From assembly GCF_048571275.1 (NCBI RefSeq), contig NZ_CP182357.1:1984001-2048000 (forward strand): DNA of 64,000 nt, read 5' to 3'. The stretch comes from Marinarcus sediminis. GTDB taxonomy: Bacteria; Campylobacterota; Campylobacteria; Campylobacterales; Arcobacteraceae. The notes under the pieces are model-generated. The model was not told the origin of the DNA. It saw only the letters and a list, made by a program, of their open reading frames with translations, and searched no databases. This document shows, piece by piece, positions 46,781 to 54,687 of the stretch; within the stretch, counting starts at the first letter, position 1, and each line of letters starts with the position of its first letter. The position numbers and the translations under genes were made by a program.

Positions 46781-47768
46781 AAAAATAAGATTGGCAGTGA
46801 ATAATATGAACCTGCAAAAAGTGCGGTTTGTTATTCAACTGCTTGGTTTTATTCTGTTCGTATATGGAGGATATTTTGCCATTACTTTGGGAACAAGTTT
46901 GCCTATTTTTGCTTGTCCTTATAACTCTCAAGCTGCGGGTGCTTGTTATTTAATCCCTTTACAGCATCAATTAGGAATGCCCACACAAGTTCTTTTAGGA
47001 GGAGCAGCTATTGCTGTTATTTTAGGGCTTTTAGGTTTTTTGTTTTGGTTTATATTTTTAAACAAAGCCTGGTGCGGATATGTATGTCCTTTTGGAACAC
47101 TTCAAGATTGGATAACCTCTTTGAGAAAAAGTATGTCGGTTCGTTTTTCGACCTATACCCAACCCCAATTTGAAAAACTTTCCAAAATCAAATATATATT
47201 TTTAGCTGTTGTTGTTGTGATTCCACTTCTGATGGGAGTGGGAGTATTAGGAAATCAATGGTCAGCAAGCTTTTGCCAAATGTGCCCAGCTCGAATCATC
47301 AGTCCTATGTTCAGTGGTGATTTTTCTCAATGGACAATTGATTTTTCAACCAAGACAGCACTTTTCTTTACGACTTTGGGAGTTATTTTTGCAGGACTTT
47401 TTTTTGTTGGAAGTTTTGTAAAGAAACGGTTTTTTTGTTTTTTTTGTCCTATGAGTGCTTTGCACTATATTTTTGCGAAGTTTTCTTTTGTACAGTTAAA
47501 AAAAGATGGAAGTAAATGTACTCGGTGTGGGGATTGTTATGCTGTTTGTGATATGCAAATCAAAGATATTGCTGATGATGTTCAAAGCACCAATATTTTA
47601 AGAGACGATTGTATTTTGTGTTTGAAATGTATTGCGGCTTGTCCAGAAGAGGATGCGTTGCATTTTGATATTTTTAAATTACAAGCATTCAAATCAACCA
47701 AAGTGGGATTTGAAAAAAGAATGGGGATAGAAAAATTTAAAGGGAAAAAAGATGAGTCGTCAAATTAA
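46773..47768 (+). CDS. NapH-like membrane polyferredoxin
   Basis: 331 residues with about five membrane helices and three cytoplasmic-edge motifs CGYVCP, CQMCP and CFFCP, then two C-terminal [4Fe-4S] ferredoxin motifs (CTRCGDCYAVC and CILCLKCIAAC). NapH/NosR-type proteins pass electrons between the quinone pool and other carriers. Its 3' end overlaps the double-cubane-type gene by 17 bp, suggesting that it donates electrons to that protein or its activator. Confidence 0.88.
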   Translation: MLKKIRLAVNNMNLQKVRFVIQLLGFILFVYGGYFAITLGTSLPIFACPYNSQAAGACYLIPLQHQLGMPTQVLLGGAAIAVILGLLGFLFWFIFLNKAWCGYVCPFGTLQDWITSLRKSMSVRFSTYTQPQFEKLSKIKYIFLAVVVVIPLLMGVGVLGNQWSASFCQMCPARIISPMFSGDFSQWTIDFSTKTALFFTTLGVIFAGLFFVGSFVKKRFFCFFCPMSALHYIFAKFSFVQLKKDGSKCTRCGDCYAVCDMQIKDIADDVQSTNILRDDCILCLKCIAACPEEDALHFDIFKLQAFKSTKVGFEKRMGIEKFKGKKDESSN

Positions 47769-49029
47769 TCATAAAATTGAAACAGCCAAAGAGAAACAAA
47801 ACAGACATAAAGCCATGGAGGCAATAAAAGTTTTAAATACGCTTCAAGATGAATTTAAACATCCCGTTAAAAGTATGGGATATTTTTATAACCTATTTGA
47901 AGAGGTGTATTGTCATCAAAAAGCGTTGCATGATGATAAAATAAAAGTGGGTACGATGTGTATTCAAATACCTTCAGAAATTATCTATGCGCTTGATGCT
48001 GTGCCTATTAGACTTTGCAATGGTTTTTACACCGATGATGAAATCGGAAGTGATTTGATGCCACAAAAATCTTGTCCGTTGATAAAAGCAACAGTAGGGC
48101 ACCTTTCATCAAAGAACATGAGTGATAAACCCCATTTTATATACTCTCCTACAACGTGTGATCAAAAAACTAAAGCGGGTATTACGATTGAGAGTTTTGG
48201 GTATGAAGTGGTTGACGTTGATTTTCCTAGAACCAAAGAGAGTGAAATAAGCCGAGAGTATTTCAGAAGAAGTATAAGAGAGTTCAGTGCTGATATTTCA
48301 AAAAAAACAGCCAAAAAACTGACCAAAAAAAAGCTCAAACAATCGATTGAAAAAATGGGCTATGTGCAATCTTTATATCATCAGTTATCAGAGTTTAGAA
48401 AGTCTAAAAACGTACCTATTTTAGGAAGTGATATGCTTTTGGTTACCAATGCTTTTTTCTTTGACAAAATAGACAACTGGATAGAAGCAGTAGAGCAACT
48501 TATTTCAGAGTTACAAAGTAGGGCAGATGAGTCTATTACTGTAACAGGTAAAATGAGCCCAAGAATTGTTTATACAGGTTCACCTCCTATTTTTCCAAAC
48601 TATAAAGTGCCTATTTTAATTGAAGAGTCAGATGCCATTATTGTTGCAGATGAAACCTGCAGTTCAAACCGAATGTTTAATGATAGGGTAGCTGTTGATG
48701 AGTGGTTTGTAAATGATATGCTCGATTCACTTGCTGATAAATATCTTAAAGCGTGTACATGCCCTATATTTACTAAAAATGATGACAGAATTCGAAGAAT
48801 ATTAAATTTGGTAAAAACATTCAGTGCAGATGGTGTTATATATCAAGCCTTTGCTGGATGTACGGTATATGAATTGGAACAAAGAAGTGTGTTAGATGCG
48901 ATGGAAAAAGCAGGTATTCCAATTTTATATTTAGAGAGTGATTACAGCCCTTCTCAACAAGGACAGCTTTCAACACGTATTGAAGCTTTTGTAGAGTCGC
49001 TTAAAATGAAACGGAGAAATCAAAAATGA
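47752..49029 (+). CDS. 2-hydroxyacyl-CoA dehydratase-family, double-cubane-type protein
   Basis: 425 residues of the HgdB/FldB/DCCP superfamily. Cysteines 70, 89, 108, 136, 303, 335, 337 and 370 supply more than the three needed for one ordinary cluster. Only a single subunit gene is present, next to its activator. Both points fit a homodimeric double-cubane [8Fe-9S] protein rather than a heterodimeric acyl-CoA dehydratase. Characterised double-cubane proteins reduce small molecules after ATP-driven electron injection. No acyl-CoA transferase or dehydrogenase gene is nearby. Physiological substrate unknown. Confidence 0.82.
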   Translation: MSRQINHKIETAKEKQNRHKAMEAIKVLNTLQDEFKHPVKSMGYFYNLFEEVYCHQKALHDDKIKVGTMCIQIPSEIIYALDAVPIRLCNGFYTDDEIGSDLMPQKSCPLIKATVGHLSSKNMSDKPHFIYSPTTCDQKTKAGITIESFGYEVVDVDFPRTKESEISREYFRRSIREFSADISKKTAKKLTKKKLKQSIEKMGYVQSLYHQLSEFRKSKNVPILGSDMLLVTNAFFFDKIDNWIEAVEQLISELQSRADESITVTGKMSPRIVYTGSPPIFPNYKVPILIEESDAIIVADETCSSNRMFNDRVAVDEWFVNDMLDSLADKYLKACTCPIFTKNDDRIRRILNLVKTFSADGVIYQAFAGCTVYELEQRSVLDAMEKAGIPILYLESDYSPSQQGQLSTRIEAFVESLKMKRRNQK

Positions 49030-49838
49030 ACTATTTTGCGGGAATTGATATTGGTTCAACAGCAATAAAAATCGCTATCACAGATGAAAACAAAAGTTTA
49101 GTGGGGCATAAAATAAGTGCCAGTGGAAGTATGTTTTATAAATATGCCCAAGAGAGTTTAGAAGCACTCTTAAGTGAACTTAATATTGATAAAAAAGATG
49201 TAGTTTATACCGTAGCAACAGGATATGGAAGAAAACTCTTTAAAGAAGCTGATGAAAATATCAGTGAAATTACTGCCAATGCCATAGGGGCAAGGGCTGC
49301 TGCAAAAGAGTATTGCGATGTTAAAACCATCATCAATATTGGTGGACAAGACAGTAAAGCCATCTCTTTAGACGATGATGGTAATGTCACCAATTTTGTG
49401 ATGAATGACCGTTGTGCTGCTGGAACAGGTAAATTTTTAGATGCGTGTGCCATGAACTTAGAAATCAATATTGATGAATTGGGGGAAAGACACTTTCAAG
49501 CTACAGGAACGCCACTTTCCATTAACAGTACGTGTGCAGTTTTTGCAGAATCAGAAATTATAGGTTTGCTTGGAAACAATCATAGTGTAGAAGATATTGT
49601 TTGTGGTGTGCATTACTCTATTGCCAAAAGAATTGTAAAATTGGTCAAAAGAGTGGGGCTTAAAGAGGGGATTTATTTCGATGGCGGACCAGCATTAAAT
49701 AAGGGATTAGTTCATGCCATTGAAAATGAAATCAGTCGCAAAATATTTATACCACAATATCCACAAATTACCACTTCATATGGAGCTTCAATTATTGGAT
49801 GTGAATCGTATATGTATCAAATAAAAAATGCCATTTAA
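49026..49838 (+). CDS. ASKHA activator ATPase (HgdC/BadF-type archerase)
   Basis: 270 residues. GIDIGSTAIKIAI phosphate loop at 6-18; NIGGQDSKAI at 104-113; and C130 (NDRCAAGTGKF) plus C170 (NSTCAVFAESE), which together hold one [4Fe-4S] cluster between two subunits. Such activators use ATP hydrolysis to push single low-potential electrons into the partner dehydratase or double-cubane protein. Overlaps the partner gene by 4 bp (ATGA). Confidence 0.92.
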   Translation: MNYFAGIDIGSTAIKIAITDENKSLVGHKISASGSMFYKYAQESLEALLSELNIDKKDVVYTVATGYGRKLFKEADENISEITANAIGARAAAKEYCDVKTIINIGGQDSKAISLDDDGNVTNFVMNDRCAAGTGKFLDACAMNLEINIDELGERHFQATGTPLSINSTCAVFAESEIIGLLGNNHSVEDIVCGVHYSIAKRIVKLVKRVGLKEGIYFDGGPALNKGLVHAIENEISRKIFIPQYPQITTSYGASIIGCESYMYQIKNAI

Positions 49839-49866
49839 CAAAAAATTAACAGATTTTATCTATTAT
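49835..49866 (+). promoter_or_regulatory. Promoter P2 before exbB with two 11-bp-spaced boxes
   Basis: TTAACA at 49835-49840 (overlapping the activator stop codon) and 49846-49851, then 9 bp, then TATTAT at 49861-49866; ATG of exbB 23 bp further. Box spacing and distance to the -10 equal those of P1 and P3. This would allow exbB-exbD-tonB to be boosted independently under the same regulator. Confidence 0.7.
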
Positions 49867-49889
49867 AACTCACTATTAAAAGGATATGT

Positions 49890-50318
49890 ATGGACATTGA
49901 ACTGCTGAAGCATTTGGTTGATTATGGAGTGATTGCACTCTTGGTTTTTATGAGTTTTATCTCAGTTTGGTTTTTTATAGAGAGGCTTTTATTTTTTAAA
50001 AGCATTGATGTAAAAGTGTATAAAACAAAAAAGAGCTGTGAATTGGCCATTACAAAGCATTTGACCATTATTGGTACCATTGCTTCAAATTCACCTTATA
50101 TTGGTCTTTTAGGTACTGTATTGGCAATTATGTTAACATTTATTAATATGTCAAGTGGAGATATAGAAGCCACAAAAATTATGGCTTCATTGGCACTGGC
50201 ACTTAAAGCCACGGCTGTTGGATTAGTAGTTGCCATTGTATCTATGATTTTTTACAATATTTTGTCACGATACGCAGAAGAGATAGAGAGCCGTTTTGAT
50301 GAAATTGAAGAAATTTGA
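49890..50318 (+). CDS. exbB: ExbB-type proton channel subunit
   Basis: 142-residue MotA/TolQ/ExbB protein: three membrane helices, with the conserved TIGTIASNSPYIGLLGTVLAIM-like core (IASNSPYIGLLGTVLAIM) around the pore. Forms the pentameric motor that couples proton flow to TonB. Short form typical of Campylobacterota. First gene of exbB-exbD-tonB. Confidence 0.92.
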   Translation: MDIELLKHLVDYGVIALLVFMSFISVWFFIERLLFFKSIDVKVYKTKKSCELAITKHLTIIGTIASNSPYIGLLGTVLAIMLTFINMSSGDIEATKIMASLALALKATAVGLVVAIVSMIFYNILSRYAEEIESRFDEIEEI

Positions 50319-50676
50319 TTCCATCAATGTAATACCTTTTATTGATGTATTACTGGTTCTTTTAGCCATTGTTTTACTGACTTCAACATTTATTGCCAAA
50401 GGTGATATTCCTGTTTCATTGGCAAAAGCAAACAGTGCAACAAGCCTGAAAGCAAAAAAAGAGACAACCATTTCAATCAAAGAAGATAATACGCTGTTTT
50501 TAAACAAATTGCATATTTCGCTTGAAGCACTGAGCATAAAAATCAAAGAGTTTGATGTTCAATCACAAGTCTATATTAATTGCGATAAAAAAGCCAGTTT
50601 TGAGAGTTTTGTTAATGTTTTAGACCTTTTAAAAACCAACAACTTTGAAAATATTTCAATCATTACGAAGAAATAA
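50299..50676 (+). CDS. exbD: ExbD-type motor subunit
   Basis: One N-terminal membrane helix containing the proton-carrying Asp (NVIPFIDVLLVLLAIVLLTS) and a periplasmic domain. About 125 residues. Overlaps exbB by 20 bp; ATG 50299 is preferred over TTG 50296. Confidence 0.92.
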   Translation: MKLKKFDSINVIPFIDVLLVLLAIVLLTSTFIAKGDIPVSLAKANSATSLKAKKETTISIKEDNTLFLNKLHISLEALSIKIKEFDVQSQVYINCDKKASFESFVNVLDLLKTNNFENISIITKK

Positions 50677-50679
50677 AAT

Positions 50680-51327
50680 ATGAGTTCAAAAAAACGGTAT
50701 ACGCACTCATTTGTTTTAACATTTATTTTATATGCTCTGTTTTTTGTGGTGCTTTTTTTCAGTTTTGATGCCGTGGTTAAGCGCAAAGTTATTAATAAAG
50801 ATAAAACCATTTCACTCAATCACATCTCTTTGATTGCTCAAGAAAAAACCATTAAAAAAGTAGAAAAGAAAGAGATTGTTAAACCCAAAGAGGTTGAAAA
50901 AAAAGTGATTGAAAAAACCAAAGCACCCCAAAAAATAAAACCGAAAAAAGAGCCTAAAAAAGAGAAACCTAAAGAGAAGAAAAAAGAGAATGAATCAGAA
51001 GCTAAGCAGACACAAGAAGCCATAAAAAAAGCCACTTCGAAACGGTACGAAGATGATTTTTTAGATCAAAATTTAGAAAAAATAGTTAAATTGATTCAAA
51101 AAAATGTCAAATATCCAAAACGGGCAAGAAATTTAAACATTCAAGGAAAAGTGATTGTGATGTTTACGATTTTAACCAATGGAAAGATTGAAAATCTGGA
51201 AGCTTTAGATGGACATCGTTTTTTAATTAATTCAACACTTGAAGCCATCAGAAGTGCAGCATTGGATTTTCCAAAAGTTAAAAAGGATATAACCATTAAA
51301 GTTCCCATTGCTTATATTCTGAAGTAA
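50680..51327 (+). CDS. tonB: TonB energy transducer
   Basis: 215 residues: one N-terminal membrane helix, a long Lys/Pro/Glu-rich periplasm-spanning stretch (about 55-115, repeats of KPKEK and KKEPKKE), and a C-terminal TonB domain (about 130-215) with YPKRARNLNIQGKVIVMF. Its location ties this ExbB-ExbD-TonB set to the receptor operon upstream. Confidence 0.94.
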   Translation: MSSKKRYTHSFVLTFILYALFFVVLFFSFDAVVKRKVINKDKTISLNHISLIAQEKTIKKVEKKEIVKPKEVEKKVIEKTKAPQKIKPKKEPKKEKPKEKKKENESEAKQTQEAIKKATSKRYEDDFLDQNLEKIVKLIQKNVKYPKRARNLNIQGKVIVMFTILTNGKIENLEALDGHRFLINSTLEAIRSAALDFPKVKKDITIKVPIAYILK

Positions 51328-51362
51328 CTTAGAAAATAAGCAGACACCATAAAAGCTGAGTA

Positions 51363-51989
51363 TTATTTTACAAATTTTTTATAGATACGTTTTTCAAGCT
51401 CTTCAACATTTTCAATGGCATCTTTTTCATGATTTGAAAACCCCCAATTGACTAAGATAGAGTCAACTCCTGCATTAAAAGCAGCTTGAATATCTTTGTG
51501 ACTGTCTCCAATGAGAAGTGATTTCTCTTTGGTGGTTTTGATATCATTCATGATTTTATGTACCATTTCCGGGTGTGGTTTTGGTTTTTGTACGCTGTCG
51601 TAACCATAAACTAAATCGAAATAGTCTCTTAATTCAAGGTGTTTGAGCATTTTATTGGCAAATACAGAAGAAGCGTTGGTTGCAACGGCCAATTTAAAAT
51701 TCCCTCGTAACTCTTGTAACAGTTTTTCAATGCCTTCATAAATTTCAAGTTCCAGCAGGCAATTTTTGTGGTAATACTCTTCAAAAAGTGTTGTTTGTTG
51801 GGGGGTAAAGTGTTTTGTTCCATAAAAGAATTCGGCAGTATTAATACTTGGGTCATTGACTTTTTCTAAAATATAATTTTTTTCAAATGCTTCAAAACCT
51901 AAATTAACACGTACGTAATTAATCGTATTTGCAATCATCGTCCCACTGTTAATTAATGTGCCATCCATATCAAACATAATCAAATTCAT
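51363..51989 (-). CDS. HAD-family phosphatase (phosphoglycolate phosphatase-like)
   Basis: 208 residues. Catalytic DMDGTLINSGT at 6-16 with nucleophile and acid Asp, Thr/Ser motif II VATNASS, Lys in motif III (QKPKPHP), and motif IV IGDSHKDIQAA; a helical cap lies between I and II. The substrate may be phosphoglycolate or another phospho-sugar. Convergent with tonB. Confidence 0.88.
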   Translation of the reverse strand: MNLIMFDMDGTLINSGTMIANTINYVRVNLGFEAFEKNYILEKVNDPSINTAEFFYGTKHFTPQQTTLFEEYYHKNCLLELEIYEGIEKLLQELRGNFKLAVATNASSVFANKMLKHLELRDYFDLVYGYDSVQKPKPHPEMVHKIMNDIKTTKEKSLLIGDSHKDIQAAFNAGVDSILVNWGFSNHEKDAIENVEELEKRIYKKFVK

Positions 51990-52082
51990 TTAAAACTAAA
52001 CCTTTATAAATGTAGTGCGCGTATTATACTTTAAATAGTTCAATAGGAGTTTAAAACTTTCAGTTTAATTGCTTTTTATAAC

Positions 52083-52114
52083 TTAACAGAAAATTAACAC
52101 ATTATCTCTATACT
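52083..52114 (+). promoter_or_regulatory. Promoter P3 with two 11-bp-spaced boxes
   Basis: TTAACA at 52083-52088 and 52094-52099, 9 bp, then TATACT at 52109-52114: the same geometry as P1 and P2. A further TTAACA at 52116 is 22 bp (two turns) from the second box. Reads toward the SafE-like gene at 52296. Confidence 0.7.
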
Positions 52115-52181
52115 TTTAACACAACAACCAATAGTGTATTTCTCTCCTAAATGCAGTATTATTTGATATGCAAGCTTCACA

Positions 52182-52228
52182 AACCAGTTTTTTTATTGAG
52201 TTTTTATACCTTTATAAAAAAATTGGTT
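52182..52228 (+). repeat. Long inverted repeat in the leader of the second SafE-like gene
   Basis: Arms AACCAGTTTTTTTA (52182-52195) and TAAAAAAATTGGTT (52215-52228) pair over 14 bp with one G-U, enclosing a 19-base loop. It lies about 60 nt after the predicted P3 start point and 67 bp before the ATG. No U-tail follows, so it is not a standard terminator. Confidence 0.55.
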
Positions 52229-52295
52229 CGAACTATCTTAGTCATTTTTAATCAACTTTATACTAACATCAACAATATTTTTTAGGATTTTTTTA

Positions 52296-52976
52296 ATGGA
52301 AAACATTTCTCTTCTTTCAATTATTACTATTGCTGTTTTAGGCTCCTTTGGACATTGCGTTGGAATGTGTGGTGGTATTGTAATTGCGTATTCAAGTACC
52401 AAAGTTCAAAGTGGTTGGAGTAAAAGCAAACAAACCTTTTCCCATATTTTATATTCGTTTGGAAGAGTTGTAACTTACACCATTTTAGGTGCAGTGTTTG
52501 GGTTTTTAGGATCAGTTGTTACTTTCAGTCGAACAACCAATGGCTCTTTGCTTTTATTTACAGGTATTTTGATGCTTTTTGTTGGTCTTTCACTTTTGGG
52601 AAAACTAAAGTTTTTAACATTCATTGAACACACGGTTGCAAAACAAGCTTGGTATCAAAGAAGTTTTAAAATACTCATTACATCAAACAGTTTAAACAGT
52701 TTTTTTCTTCTTGGAATGCTCAATGGTTTATTGCCTTGTGGTTTTGTATATTTCTTTGCCATTACAGCAGCAAGTACAGGAAATGTCTATTTAGGTGCAT
52801 TGGTCATGTTTATCTTTGGAGTAAGCACAATTCCCGCTCTTTTTTCTTTGGGATTTTTTGTAGGATTGTTTAAACAAAGCGATTTTAGGAGCCTTATGGT
52901 CAAACTCGCTGCCATTGCTGTGCTTTTTTATGGTTTCTATATTATCTATTTGGGTTCTCGATTACTTCTTAATTGA
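52296..52976 (+). CDS. SafE/UreH-like six-helix membrane protein
   Basis: 226 residues of the sulfite exporter TauE/SafE family subgroup with GHCVGMCGG (C21, C25) in helix 1 and LNGLLPCGFVYFF in the repeat. Homologues sit beside cbb3 oxidase assembly (ccoG/H/I/S) genes and are suspected in copper or thiol handling. Promoter P3 places it under the same probable regulator as the receptor operon. The last 15 bp overlap cobQ (convergent). Confidence 0.85.
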   Translation: MENISLLSIITIAVLGSFGHCVGMCGGIVIAYSSTKVQSGWSKSKQTFSHILYSFGRVVTYTILGAVFGFLGSVVTFSRTTNGSLLLFTGILMLFVGLSLLGKLKFLTFIEHTVAKQAWYQRSFKILITSNSLNSFFLLGMLNGLLPCGFVYFFAITAASTGNVYLGALVMFIFGVSTIPALFSLGFFVGLFKQSDFRSLMVKLAAIAVLFYGFYIIYLGSRLLLN

Positions 52977-54356
52977 TTCTAATATCTTCTTGATGTTAAG
53001 ACGTGCTTTCATGATAGAAATAAAACGATTAATAGAAGCGTTTTTATACGCTGAAAAATCAAACCCCACATAGTGTTTATTGAGTTGTTTAAAATAGGCC
53101 GTTCTGAAGTTGTTATTGTCAAAAACTCCATGAATAAACGAACCTCTTATCTGCTCTTTTTCAAAACAAAGAGGGTATTTTTGTGAAATTCCATGATGAA
53201 TTTCAAAACCCTCAACACTGCAATTAAAGAGTTCAAAGGATTGTTTGGTAAGAATTTTCTCTTTTTCAAAAACAATATCATCATCAATAAAACCAAAACC
53301 CTCTTCTAAAATGGCTGTTTCATTCTCTAAAGCATACAGATCATTGAGTGTTTGAAACATCATTTCATAACCACCACAAATACCATAAATGGCTTTTTTA
53401 TGTTTTTTGAGTTGTTTGAAAAGACCTGTTTGTTTGAGCCAAAGCAAATCTTTGATGACCAGCTTTGAACCCGGTAAAATAATTAAATCAAACTTCTCTA
53501 AAGAGATATTTGATGTGATAAACTCTACAAAAACTTCATCATCGGCAATGAGAGGTTCTATGTCATTGTAGTTGCTCATAGTAGGGTAGGCAATAACACC
53601 AATATCAAGTTTTTTATTTTTGGGTTCTTGAATGAAGTTTGTTAAACTTGCCCCATCTTCAAAACCCAAATTAAAAGGAGTGTAGGGCAATACTCCCAGT
53701 ACTGGGATGTTAAACTCCTCTTCTATGATATGAATACCTTCATCAAAAAGGGTTAAATCGCCTCTGAATTTATTGACAATAACTCCAATAACATTTTTTT
53801 GCAAAGCTTCTGGAAGCAAATTATACACACCCCAAATAGAGGCAAAAACGCCCCCTTTTTCAATGTCGGCTACTAAAATAATTTTGGTGTGGTATTGTGT
53901 GGCTATGAAAATATTGGACAAATCTTTGTCCATTAAATTGAGTTCAACAGGACTTCCCGCACCCTCACACACAACACAATCGTATTTCTCATTCAAATAG
54001 TCAAAACAGCGCATGACAGAGGGTTTTAAAAGATCTAAATCTCTGTAGTATTCACGAACATCTTTGTTGCTTACTGCTTTTCCTTCCACAATTAAAGATG
54101 CAGAACTTCCTCGACCAGATTTAAGCAGTATGGGATTTAAGTGATAGGTTGTCGGAATACCTAAAACCTCTGCTTGAAAATATTGTGCAATGGCAATTTC
54201 ACTTTTATCATCACAAACATGAGCATTGTTTGATACATTTTGTGCTTTAAAGGGGGCAACGCTCTGTCCTGATTCTTGGATAATTTTTGCAATAACAAAA
54301 GTAAGAGTTGATTTACCTGCATCTGAACTTGTACCAAATATTGAGATGTTGTGCAT
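52962..54356 (-). CDS. cobQ: Cobyric acid synthase
   Basis: Glutamine-dependent amidation of adenosylcobyrinic acid diamide in cobalamin synthesis. N-terminal ATP site FGTSSDAGKST (about 7-17) with FKAQNVSNNAHV, and a C-terminal glutamine amidotransferase domain with nucleophile Cys in YGICGGYEMM and the HHGIS/FIHGVFDN segments. 464 residues. Divergent from the vitamin B12 uptake operon. Confidence 0.95.
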   Translation of the reverse strand: MHNISIFGTSSDAGKSTLTFVIAKIIQESGQSVAPFKAQNVSNNAHVCDDKSEIAIAQYFQAEVLGIPTTYHLNPILLKSGRGSSASLIVEGKAVSNKDVREYYRDLDLLKPSVMRCFDYLNEKYDCVVCEGAGSPVELNLMDKDLSNIFIATQYHTKIILVADIEKGGVFASIWGVYNLLPEALQKNVIGVIVNKFRGDLTLFDEGIHIIEEEFNIPVLGVLPYTPFNLGFEDGASLTNFIQEPKNKKLDIGVIAYPTMSNYNDIEPLIADDEVFVEFITSNISLEKFDLIILPGSKLVIKDLLWLKQTGLFKQLKKHKKAIYGICGGYEMMFQTLNDLYALENETAILEEGFGFIDDDIVFEKEKILTKQSFELFNCSVEGFEIHHGISQKYPLCFEKEQIRGSFIHGVFDNNNFRTAYFKQLNKHYVGFDFSAYKNASINRFISIMKARLNIKKILESIKK

Positions 54357-54430
54357 AAATAGAAATTCCTATATAGAACCAGTAAACTTTGTTGGCATGG
54401 CTCTTTTTTTTGCATTATAGCGTTTAACTT

Positions 54431-54459
54431 CTGACTTTTTAATATCTTTTTACTATAAT
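54431..54459 (+). promoter_or_regulatory. Sigma-70-like promoter of the corrinoid uptake operon
   Basis: -35-like CTGACT at 54431-54436, 17 bp spacer, perfect -10 TATAAT at 54454-54459. The predicted start is only about 25 nt before the small ORF, leaving no room for a cobalamin riboswitch in this leader. Confidence 0.6.
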
Positions 54460-54489
54460 ACGCACGTAAATATTACAAAGGAGGAAAAT

Positions 54490-54675
54490 ATGACCACTAA
54501 AACAAGAAAATACTTTACATTTTTTGGGATTTTAGCAGCAACTGTTAACAGAAAAATAAGTTCACTGTTAAGTTCAATGCACAGCATCTTAAACAATGTA
54601 CCTAAAATCGTAGATATCTTATTGTCGACACAATTAAAACCCGTCAAAACATATTCAACAAACAATTTAAAATAG
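54490..54675 (+). CDS. 61-residue basic protein leading the btu operon
   Basis: Strong ribosome site AAAGGAGGA six bases before the ATG, stop 12 bp before the btuB-like ATG with its own AGAGGAA site. Both indicate real translation. The peptide is basic with an amphipathic middle (ISSLLSSMHSILNNVPKIV) and no clear signal peptide or membrane helix. No family recognised. It could be a leader controlling btuB or a small structural partner. Confidence 0.65.
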   Translation: MTTKTRKYFTFFGILAATVNRKISSLLSSMHSILNNVPKIVDILLSTQLKPVKTYSTNNLK

Positions 54676-54687
54676 AGGAATAAAATC

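Larger units (their letters stand above)
51990..52295. other. 306 bp intergenic region with promoter P3 and a structured leader
   Basis: Between a leftward HAD gene and the rightward SafE-like gene. Holds promoter P3 (52083-52114), an extra TTAACA at 52116, and about 175 nt of untranslated sequence containing a long inverted repeat (52182-52228). No convincing open frame is seen. Confidence 0.6.

Noticed and set aside
44069..47768. Nitrous oxide reductase (nos) cluster
   Set aside because: NosR/NosL-like pieces are present, but there is no nosZ, nosD, nosF or nosY, and the partners are a TonB receptor and a double-cubane protein.
49026..49838. Possible true 2-hydroxyglutaryl-CoA dehydratase fermentation pathway
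   Set aside because: No second subunit, CoA transferase, hydroxyglutarate dehydrogenase or decarboxylase in the region.
54357..54489. Cobalamin riboswitch before the btu genes
   Set aside because: No B12-box-like sequence and too little space after the promoter.
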